A stretch of DNA of 64,000 nt from assembly GCA_964016875.1 (NCBI GenBank), contig OZ024720.1:38159106-38223105 (forward strand), read 5' to 3'. The notes beneath the pieces were generated by a model, which saw nothing but the letters and a program-made list of their open reading frames with translations, was not told the origin of the DNA and ran no database searches. This document shows, in pieces, positions 11,789-23,257 of this stretch. The DNA is from Fallopia convolvulus. Lineage: Eukaryota > Streptophyta > Magnoliopsida > Caryophyllales > Polygonaceae. A program made the position numbers and the translations under genes. Each line of letters begins with the position of its first letter. Within the stretch, counting starts at the first letter, position 1.

Positions 11789-13840
11789 CTTATTCTTTAT
11801 GCTTATGCCTAGATATCTTTAAAGTTCACTTGTTTTTTTCTCCTTTTACCTTTAAAATGACTTGTGATCTAACATTGCACGACATGTGTTTGATGAAATG
11901 TCCATGTAAATGTCAATCCTAAAAGTGGCATTCAGTTTCTAGTTTCGAATTTATGCTTTTATTCGACCGGTCTTGATTTTGTAGTGTAGAATGTGCTTAT
12001 TGGCATGATAATATCCTTTTTCTTTATGTTTATGCCTAGATGTCTTTAAAGTTCACTTGTTTTTTCTCCTTTTGCCTTTATAAAATAACTTGTGATCTAA
12101 CATTCCACGACAAGTGTTCGATGAAATGTCCATCTAAATGTCAATCCTAAAAGTGGCATTCGGTTTCTAGTTTCGAATTTATGCTTTTATTCAATCGGTC
12201 TTGATTTGGGAGCGTAGAATGTGCTTATTACCTTGTTACTATCCTTATTCTTTATGCTTATGCCTAGATATCTTTAAAGTTCACTTGTTTTTTTCTCCTT
12301 TTACCTTTAAAATGACTTGTGATCTAACATTGCACGACATGTGTTTGATGAAATGTCCATGTTAAAGTCAATCCTAAAAGTGGCATTAGATTTCTTGGTT
12401 CGAGTTTATGCTTTTATTCGATCGTACTTGATTTTGTAGCGTAGAATGTGCTTTTTGGCTTGATACTATCCTCATTCTTTATGCTTATGCCTAGATGTCG
12501 TTAATGTTCACATGTTTTTTCTTCTTTTACCTTTAAAATCGCTTGTGAACTAACATTGCACGCCAAGTGTTCGATGAAATGTCTTTGTAAATGACACTCC
12601 TAAATGTGGCATTCGGTTTCTATGTTCGAATTTATGATTTTATTCGATCGGTCTTCATTTTGTAGTGTAGAATTTGTTTTTTTGCTTGATACTATCCTCA
12701 TTCCTTATGTTTATGCCTAGATGTCTAAAGTTCTTTTGTTTTTTCTCCTTTTGCCTTTAAACTTACTTGTGATCTAACATTGCACGCCAAGTGTTTGATG
12801 AAATGTCCATGCAAATGTCAATCCTAAAAAGTGGCATTCGGTTTCTAGTTTCGAATTTATTCATTTATTCGACCGGTCTTGATTTTGTATTGTAGAATGT
12901 GCTTATGGGCATGATAATATCCTTTTTCTTTATGCTTATGTCTAGATGTCTTTAAAGTTCAGTTGTTTTTTCCTTTTGCCTTTATAAAATGATTTGTGAT
13001 CTAACATTGCACGCCAAGTGTTTGAAGAAAAGTCCATGTAAATGTCAATCCTAAAAGTGGCATTCAGTTTCTAGTTTCGAATTTATGCTTTTATTCGATC
13101 GGTCTTGATTTGGTTAGCTTGATACATCCTTTAACTTTATGCTTATGCCTAGATATCTTTAAAGTTCACTTGTTTTTTTCTCCTTTTACCTTTAAAATGA
13201 CTTGTGATCTAACATTGCACGACATGTGTGTGATGAAATGTCCATGTTAAAGTCAATCCTAACAGTGGCATTCGATTTCTTGGTTCGAGTTTATGCTTTT
13301 ATTCGATCGGTCTTGATTTTGTTGCGTAGAATGTGCTTTTTGGCTTGATACTATCCTCATTCTTTATGCTTATGCCTAGATGTCGTTAATGTTCACATGT
13401 TTTTTCTTCTTTTACCTTTAAAATCGCTTGTGAACTAACATTGCACGCCAAGTGTTTGATGAAATGTCCATGTAAATGACACTCCTAAATGTGGCATTCG
13501 GTTTCTATGTTCGAATTTATGATTTTATTCGATCGGTCTTCATTTTGTAGTGCAGAATTTGTTTATTTGCTTGATACTATCCTCATTCCTTATGTTTATG
13601 CCTAGATGTCTAAAGTTCTTTTGTTTTTTCTCCTTTTTCCTTTAAACTTACTTGTGATCTAACATTGCACGCCAAGTGTTTGATGAAATGTCCATGCAAA
13701 TGTCAATCCTAAAAGTGGCATTCGGTTTCTAGTTTCGAATTTATTCTTTTATTCGACCGGTCTTGATTTTGTATTGTAGAATGTGCTTATTGGCATGATA
13801 ATATCCTTTTTCTTTATGTTTATGCCTAGATGTCTTTAAA
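11789..13840 (+). repeat. Satellite array A, about nine monomers linking higher-order blocks
   Basis: The tandem monomers continue without a break. The segment near 11.9-13.1 kb carries private variants (GTGGCATTAGA at about 12380, TTATTCATTTATTCG at about 12866, a GATACATCC deletion at about 13122). All of these recur 11.66 kb to the right, at about 24042, 24518 and 24783. Confidence 0.88.
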
Positions 13841-16800
13841 GTTCACTTTTTTTTTCTCCTTTTGCCTTTATAAAATAACTTGTGATCTAACATTCCACGA
13901 CAAGTGTTCGATGAAATGTCCATGTAAATGTCAATCCTAAAAGTGGCATTCGGTTCCTAGTTTCGAATTTATGCTTTTATTCAATCGGTCTTGATTTGGG
14001 AGCGTAGAATGTGCTTATTAGCTTGTTACTATCCTTATTCTTTATGCTTATGCCTAGATATCTTTAAAGTTCACTTGTTTTTTTCTCCTTTTACCTTTAA
14101 AATGACTTGTGATCTAACATTGCACGACATGTGTTTGATGAAATGTCCATGTAAATGTCAATCCTAAAAGTGGCATTCAGTTTCTAGTTTCGAATTTATG
14201 CTTTTATTCGACCGGTCTTGATTTTGTAGTGTAGAATGTGCTTATTGGCATGATAATATCCTTTTTCTTTATGTTTATGCCTAGATGTCTTTAAAGTTCA
14301 CTTGTTTTTTCTCCTTTTGCCTTTATAAAATAACTTGTGATCTAACATTCCACGACAAGTGTTCGATGAAATGTCCATCTAAATGTCAATCCTAAAAGTG
14401 GCATTCGGTTTCTAGTTTCGAATTTATGCTTTTATTCAATCGGTCTTGATTTGGGAGCGTAGAATGTGCTTATTACCTTGTTACTATCCTTTTTTTATGC
14501 TTATGCCTTGATGTCTTTAAAGTTCACTTGTTTTTTCTCCTTTTGCCTTTATAAAATAACTTGTGATTTGGCATTGCACGACAAGTGTTCGATGAAATTT
14601 CAATGTAAATGTCAATCCTAAAAGTGGCATTCGGTTTCTAGTTTCGAATTTATGCTTTTATTCAATCGGTCTTGATTTGGGAGCGTAGAATGTGCTTATT
14701 AGCTTGTTACTATCCTTATTCTTTATGCTTATGCCTAGATATCTTTAAAGTTCACTTGTTTTTTTCTCCTTTTACCTTTAAAATGACTTGTGATCTAACA
14801 TTGCACGACATGTGTGTGATGAAATGTCCATGTTAAAGTCAATCCTAAAAGTGGCATTCGATTTCTTGGTTCGAGTTTATGCTTTTATTCGATCGGTCTT
14901 GATTTTGTAGCGTAGAATGTGCTTTTTGGCTTGATACTATCCTCATTCTTTATGCTTATGCCTAGATGTCGTTAATGTTCACATGTTTTTTCTTCTTTTA
15001 CCTTTAAAATCGCTTGTGAACTAACATTGCACGCCAAGTGTTCGATGAAATGTCCATGTAAATGACACTCCTAAATGTGGCATTCGGTTTCTATGTTCGA
15101 ATTTATGATTTTATTCGATCGGTCTTCATTTTGTAGTGCAGAATTTGTTTATTTGCTTGATACTATCCTCATTCCTTATGTTTATGCCTAGATGTCTAAA
15201 GTTCTTTTGTTTTTTCTCCTTTTGCCTTTAAACTTACTTGTGATCTAACATTGCACGCCAAGTGTTTGATGAAATGTCCATGCAAATGTCAATCCTAAAA
15301 GTGGCATTCGGTTTCTAGTTTCGAATTTATTCTTTTATTCGACCGGTCTTGATTTTGTATTGTAGAATGTGCTTATGGGCATGATAATATCCTTTTTCTT
15401 TATGCTTATGTCTAGATGTCTTTAAAGTTCAGTTGTTTTTTCCTTTTGCCTTTATAAAATGATTTGTGATCTAACATTGGACGCCAAGTGTTTGAAGAAA
15501 TGTCCATTTAAATGTCAATCCTAAAAGTGGCATTCGGTTTCTAGTTTCGAATTTATGCTTTTATTCGATCGGTCTTGATTTGGTTAGCTTGATACTATCC
15601 TTTAACTTTATGCTTATGCCTAGATATCTTTAATGTTCACTTGTTTTTTCTCCTTTTACCTTTAAAATGACTTGTGATCTAACATTGCACGACATGTGTT
15701 TGATGAAATGACCATGTTAAAGTCAATCCTAAAAGTGGAGTTCGGTTTCTTGGTTCGAGTTTATGCTTTTATTCGATCGGTCTTGATTTTGTAGCGTAGA
15801 CTATGCTTATTGGCTTGAGACTATCCTCATTCTTTATGCTTATGCCTAGATGTCATTAAAGTTCACTTGTTTTTTCTCCTTTTGCCTTTATAAAATAACT
15901 TGTGATCTAGCATTCCACGACAAGTGTTCGATGAAATTTCAATGTAAATGTCAATACTAAAAGTGGCATTCGGTTTCTAGTTTCGAATTTATGCTTTTAT
16001 TCAATCAGTCTTGATTTGGTAGCGTAGAATGTGCTCATTAGCTTGTTATTATCCTTATTCTTTATGCTTATGTCTAGATGTCTTTAAAGTTCATTTGTTT
16101 TTTCTCCTTTTCCCTTTAAAATTACTTGTGAGCTAACATTGCACGCCATGTGTTTGATGAAATGTCCATGTAAATGTCAATCCTTAAAGTGGCATTCAGT
16201 TTCTAGTTTCGAATTTATGCTTTTATTCGACCGGTCTTGATTTTGTAGTGTAGAATGTGCTTATTGGCATGATAATATCCTTTTTCTTTATGTTTATGCC
16301 TAGATGTCTTTAAAGTCACTTGTTTTTTCTCCTTTTGCCTTTATAAAATAACTTGTGATCTAACATTCCACGACAAGTGTTCGATGAAATGTCCATGTAA
16401 ATGTCAATCCTAAAAGTGGCATTCGGTTTCTAGTTTCGAATTTATGCTTTTATTCAATCGGTCTTGATTTGGGAGCGTAGAATGTGCTTATTAGCTTGTT
16501 ACTATCCTTATTCTTTATGCTTATGCCTAGATATCTTTAAAGTTCACTTGTTTTTTTCTCCTTTTACCTTTAAAATGACTTGTGATCTAACATTGCACGA
16601 CATGTGTGTGATGAAATGTCCATGTTAAAGTCAATCCTAAAAGTGGCATTCGATTTCTTGGTTCGAGTTTATGCTTTTATTCGATCGGTCTTGATTTTGT
16701 AGCGTAGAATGTGCTTTTTGGCTTGATACTATCCTCATTCTTTATGCTTATGCCTAGATGTCGATAATGTTCACATGTTTTTTCTTCTTTTACCTTTAAA

Positions 16801-18991
16801 ATCGCTTGTGAACTAACATTGCACGCCAAGTGTTCGATGAAATGTCCATGTAAATGACACTCCTAAATGTGGCATTCGGTTTCTATGTTCGAATTTATGA
16901 TTTTATTCGATCGGTCTTCATTTTGTAGTGCAGAATTTGTTTTTTTGCTTCATACTATCCTCATTCCTTATGTTTATGCCTAGATGTCTAAAGTTCTTTT
17001 GTTTTTTCTCCTTTTGCCTTTAAACTTACTTGTGATCTAACATTGCACGCCAAGTGTTTGATGAAATGTCCATGCAAATGTCAATCCTAAAAAGTGGCAT
17101 TCGGTTTCTAGTTTCGAATTTATTCATTTATTCGACCGGTCTTCATTTTGTATTGTAGAATGTGCTTATGGGCATGATAATATCCTTTTTCTTTATGCTT
17201 ATGTCTAGATGTCTTTAAAGTTCAGTTGTTTTTTCCTTTTGCCTTTATAAAATGATTTGTGATCTAACATTGCACGCCAAGTGTTTGAAGAAAAGTCCAT
17301 GTAAATGTCAATCCTAAAAGTGGCATTCAGTTTCTAGTTTCGAATTTATGCTTTTATTCGATCGGTCTTGATTTGGTTAGCTTGATACATCCTTTAACTT
17401 TATGCTTATGCCTAGATATCTTTAAAGTTCACTTGTTTTTTTCTCCTTTTACCTTTAAAATGACTTGTGATCTAACATTGCACGACATGTGTGTGATGAA
17501 ATGTCCATGTTAAAGTCAATCCTAAAAGTGGCATTCGATTTCTTGGTTCGAGTTTATGCTTTTATTCGATCGGTCTTGATTTTGTAGCGTAGAATGTGCT
17601 TTTTGGCTTGATACTATCCTCATTCTTTATGCTTATGCCTAGATGTCGTTAATGTTCACATGTTTTTTCTTCTTTTACCTTTAAAATCGCTTGTGAACTA
17701 ACATTGCACGCCAAGTGTTCGATGAAATGTCCATGTAAATGACACTCCTAAATGTGGCATTCGGTTTCTATGTTCGAATTTATGATTTTATTCGATCGGT
17801 CTTCATTTTGTAGTGCAGAATTTGTTTATTTGCTTGATACTATCCTCATTCCTTATGTTTATGCCTAGATGTCTAAAGTTCTTTTGTTTTTTCTCCTTTT
17901 GCCTTTAAACTTACTTGTGATCTAACATTGCACGCCAAGTGTTTGATGAAATGTCCATGCAAATGTCAATCCTAAAAGTGGCATTCGGTTTCTAGTTTCG
18001 AATTTATTCTTTTATTCGACCGGTCTTGATTTTGTATTGTAGAATGTGTTTATGGGCATGATAATATCCTTTTTCTTTATGCTTATGTCTAGATGTCTTT
18101 AAAGTTCAGTTGTTTTTTCCTTTTGCCTTTATAAAATGATTTGTGATCTAACATTGGACGCCAAGTGTTTGAAGAAATGTCCATGTAAATGTCAATCCTA
18201 AAAGTGGCATTCGGTTTCTAGTTTCGAATTTATGCTTTTATTCGATCGGTCTTGATTTGGTTAGCTTGATACTATCCTTTAACTTTATGCTTATGCCTAG
18301 ATATCTTTAAAGTTCACTTGTTTTTTCTCCTTTTACCTTTAAAATGACTTGTGATCTAACATTGCACGACATGTGTTTGATGAAATGACCATGTTAAAGT
18401 CAATCCTAAAAGTGGAGTTCGGTTTCTTGGTTCGAGTTTATGCTTTTATTCGATCGGTCTTGATTTTGTAGCGTAGACTATGCTTATTGGCTTGAGACTA
18501 TCCTCATTCTTTATGCTTATGCCTAGATGTCATTAAAGTTCACTTGTTTTTTCTCCTTTTGCCTTTATAAAATAACTTGTGATCTAGCATTCCACGACAA
18601 GTGTTCGATGAAATTTCAATGTAAATGTCAATACTAAAAGTGGCATTCGGTTTCTAGTTTCGAATTTATGCTTTTATTCAATCAGTCTTGATTTGGTAGC
18701 ATAGAATGTGCTCATTAGCTTGTTATTATCCTTATTCTTTATGCTTATGCCTAGATGTCTTTAAAGTTCATTTGTTTTTTCTCCTTTTCCCTTTAAAATT
18801 ACTTGTGAGCTAACATTGCACGCCATGTGTTTGATGAAATGTCCATGTAAATGTCAATCCTAAAAGTGGCATTCAGTTTCTAGTTTCGAATTTATGCTTT
18901 TATTCGACCGGTCTTGATTTTGTAGTGTAGAATGTGCTTATTGGCATGATAATATCCTTTTTCTTTATGTTTATGCCTAGATGTCTTTAAA
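13841..18991 (+). repeat. Higher-order satellite block, 5151 bp (~23 monomers), copy 1
   Basis: A long T-run variant (GTTCACTTTTTTTTT at 13841) and a rare GGTTCCTAG variant at 13951 recur exactly 5151 bp later, at 18992 and 19102. The GTGGAGTTCGG monomer appears at 15738 and 18415. The block itself includes a repeat of the E-to-I monomer series seen at 7.8-11.8 kb. Confidence 0.88.
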
Positions 18992-21900
18992 GTTCACTTT
19001 TTTTTTCTCCTTTTGCCTTTATAAAATAACTTGTGATCTAACATTCCACGACAAGTGTTCGATGAAATGTCCATGTAAATGTCAATCCTAAAAGTGGCAT
19101 TCGGTTCCTAGTTTCGAATTTATGCTTTTATTCAATCGGTCTTGATTTGGGAGCGTAGAATGTGCTTATTAGCTTGTTACTATCCTTATTCTTTATGCTT
19201 ATGCCTAGATATCTTTAAAGTTCACTTGTTTTTTTCTCCTTTTACCTTTAAAATGACTTGTGATCTAACATTGCACGACATGTGTTTGATGAAATGTCCA
19301 TGTAAATGTCAATCCTAAAAGTGGCATTCAGTTTCTAGTTTCGAATTTATGCTTTTATTCGACCGGTCTTGATTTTGTAGTGTAGAATGTGCTTATTGGC
19401 ATGATAATATCCTTTTTCTTTATGTTTATGCCTAGATGTCTTTAAAGTTCACTTGTTTTTTCTCCTTTTGCCTTTATAAAATAACTTGTGATCTAACATT
19501 CCACGACAAGTGTTCGATGAAATGTCCATCTAAATGTCAATCCTAAAAGTGGCATTCGGTTTCTAGTTTCGAATTTATGCTTTTATTCAATCGGTCTTGA
19601 TTTGGGAGCGTAGAATGTGCTTATTACCTTGTTACTATCCTTTTTTTATGCTTATGCCTTGATGTCTTTAAAGTTCACTTGTTTTTTCTCCTTTTGCCTT
19701 TATAAAATAACTTGTGATTTGGCATTGCACGACAAGTGTTCGATGAAATTTCAATGTAAATGTCAATCCTAAAAGTGGCATTCGGTTTCTAGTTTCGAAT
19801 TTATGCTTTTATTCAATCGGTCTTGATTTGGGAGCGTAGAATGTGCTTATTAGCTTGTTACTATCCTTATTCTTTATGCTTATGCCTAGATATCTTTAAA
19901 GTTCACTTGTTTTTTTCTCCTTTTACCTTTAAAATGACTTGTGATCTAACATTGCACGACATGTGTGTGATGAAATGTCCATGTTAAAGTCAATCCTAAA
20001 AGTGGCATTCGATTTCTTGGTTCGAGTTTATGCTTTTATTCGATCGGTCTTGATTTTGTAGCGTAGAATGTGCTTTTTGGCTTGATACTATCCTCATTCT
20101 TTATGCTTATGCCTAGATGTCGTTAATGTTCACATGTTTTTTCTTCTTTTACCTTTAAAATCGCTTGTGAACTAACATTGCACGCCAAGTGTTCGATGAA
20201 ATGTCCATGTAAATGACACTCCTAAATGTGGCATTCGGTTTCTATGTTCGAATTTATGATTTTATTCGATCGGTCTTCATTTTGTAGTGCAGAATTTGTT
20301 TATTTGCTTGATACTATCCTCATTCCTTATGTTTATGCCTAGATGTCTAAAGTTCTTTTGTTTTTTCTCCTTTTGCCTTTAAACTTACTTGTGATCTAAC
20401 ATTGCACGCCAAGTGTTTGATGAAATGTCCATGCAAATGTCAATCCTAAAAGTGGCATTCGGTTTCTAGTTTCGAATTTATTCTTTTATTCGACCGGTCT
20501 TGATTTTGTATTGTAGAATGTGCTTATGGGCATGATAATATCCTTTTTCTTTATGCTTATGTCTAGATGTCTTTAAAGTTCAGTTGTTTTTTCCTTTTGC
20601 CTTTATAAAATGATTTGTGATCTAACATTGGACGCCAAGTGTTTGAAGAAATGTCCATTTAAATGTCAATCCTAAAAGTGGCATTCGGTTTCTAGTTTCG
20701 AATTTATGCTTTTATTCGATCGGTCTTGATTTGGTTAGCTTGATACTATCCTTTAACTTTATGCTTATGCCTAGATATCTTTAATGTTCACTTGTTTTTT
20801 CTCCTTTTACCTTTAAAATGACTTGTGATCTAACATTGCACGACATGTGTTTGATGAAATGACCATGTTAAAGTCAATCCTAAAAGTGGAGTTCGGTTTC
20901 TTGGTTCGAGTTTATGCTTTTATTCGATCGGTCTTGATTTTGTAGCGTAGACTATGCTTATTGGCTTGAGACTATCCTCATTCTTTATGCTTATGCCTAG
21001 ATGTCATTAAAGTTCACTTGTTTTTTCTCCTTTTGCCTTTATAAAATAACTTGTGATCTAGCATTCCACGACAAGTGTTCGATGAAATTTCAATGTAAAT
21101 GTCAATACTAAAAGTGGCATTCGGTTTCTAGTTTCGAATTTATGCTTTTATTCAATCAGTCTTGATTTGGTAGCGTAGAATGTGCTCATTAGCTTGTTAT
21201 TATCCTTATTCTTTATGCTTATGTCTAGATGTCTTTAAAGTTCATTTGTTTTTTCTCCTTTTCCCTTTAAAATTACTTGTGAGCTAACATTGCACGCCAT
21301 GTGTTTGATGAAATGTCCATGTAAATGTCAATCCTTAAAGTGGCATTCAGTTTCTAGTTTCGAATTTATGCTTTTATTCGACCGGTCTTGATTTTGTAGT
21401 GTAGAATGTGCTTATTGGCATGATAATATCCTTTTTCTTTATGTTTATGCCTAGATGTCTTTAAAGTCACTTGTTTTTTCTCCTTTTGCCTTTATAAAAT
21501 AACTTGTGATCTAACATTCCACGACAAGTGTTCGATGAAATGTCCATGTAAATGTCAATCCTAAAAGTGGCATTCGGTTTCTAGTTTCGAATTTATGCTT
21601 TTATTCAATCGGTCTTGATTTGGGAGCGTAGAATGTGCTTATTAGCTTGTTACTATCCTTATTCTTTATGCTTATGCCTAGATATCTTTAAAGTTCACTT
21701 GTTTTTTTCTCCTTTTACCTTTAAAATGACTTGTGATCTAACATTGCACGACATGTGTGTGATGAAATGTCCATGTTAAAGTCAATCCTAAAAGTGGCAT
21801 TCGATTTCTTGGTTCGAGTTTATGCTTTTATTCGATCGGTCTTGATTTTGTAGCGTAGAATGTGCTTTTTGGCTTGATACTATCCTCATTCTTTATGCTT

Positions 21901-23257
21901 ATGCCTAGATGTCGTTAATGTTCACATGTTTTTTCTTCTTTTACCTTTAAAATCGCTTGTGAACTAACATTGCACGCCAAGTGTTCGATGAAATGTCCAT
22001 GTAAATGACACTCCTAAATGTGGCATTCGGTTTCTATGTTCGAATTTATGATTTTATTCGATCGGTCTTCATTTTGTAGTGCAGAATTTGTTTATTTGCT
22101 TGATACTATCCTCATTCCTTATGTTTATGCCTAGATGTCTAAAGTTCTTTTGTTTTTTCTCCTTTTGCCTTTAAACTTACTTGTGATCTAACATTGCACG
22201 CCAAGTGTTTGATGAAATGTCCATGCAAATGTCAATCCTAAAAGTGGCATTCGGTTTCTAGTTTCGAATTTATTCTTTTATTCGACCGGTCTTGATTTTG
22301 TATTGTAGAATGTGCTTATGGGCATGATAATATCCTTTTTCTTTATGCTTATGTCTAGATGTCTTTAAAGTTCAGTTGTTTTTTCCTTTTGCCTTATTAA
22401 AATGATTTGTGATCTAACATTGGACGCCAAGTGTTTGAAGAAATGTCCATGTAAATGTCAATCCTAAAAGTGGCATTCGGTTTCTAGTTTCGAATTTATG
22501 CTTTTATTCGATCGGTCTTGATTTGGTTAGCTTGATACTATCCTTTAACTTTATGCTTATGCCTAGATATCTTTAAAGTTCACTTGTTTTTTCTCCTTTT
22601 ACCTTTAAAATGACTTGTGATCTAACATTGCACGACATGTGTTTGATGAAATGACCATGTTAAAGTCAATCCTAAAAGTGGAGTTCGGTTTCTTGGTTCG
22701 AGTTTATGCTTTTATTCGATCGGTCTTGATTTTGTAGCGTAGACTATGCTTATTGGCTTGAGACTATCCTCATTCTTTATGCTTATGCCTAGATGTCATT
22801 AAAGTTCACTTGTTTTTTCTCCTTTTGCCTTTATAAAATAACTTGTGATCTAGCATTCCACGACAAGTGTTCGATGAAATTTCAATGTAAATGTCAATAC
22901 TAAAAGTGGCATTCGGTTTCTAGTTTCGAATTTATGCTTTTATTCAATCAGTCTTGATTTGGTAGCATAGAATGTGCTCATTAGCTTGTTATTATCCTTA
23001 TTCTTTATGCTTATGCCTAGATGTCTTTAAAGTTCATTTGTTTTTTCTCCTTTTCCCTTTAAAATTACTTGTGAGCTAACATTGCACGCCATGTGTTTGA
23101 TGAAATGTCCATGTAAATGTCAATCCTAAAAGTGGCATTCAGTTTCTAGTTTCGAATTTATGCTTTTATTCGACCGGTCTTGATTTTGTAGTGTAGAATG
23201 TGCTTATTGGCATGATAATATCCTTTTTCTTTATGTTTATGCCTAGATGTCTTTAAA
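18992..23257 (+). repeat. Higher-order satellite block, 4266 bp (~19 monomers), copy 2 lacking four monomers
   Basis: The order of variants matches 13841-18991, but the next long T-run marker comes after 4266 bp instead of 5151. The 885-bp difference is close to four monomers. It corresponds to the segment around 17.0-18.1 kb in the first block, which points to unequal exchange in whole-monomer steps. Confidence 0.85.
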
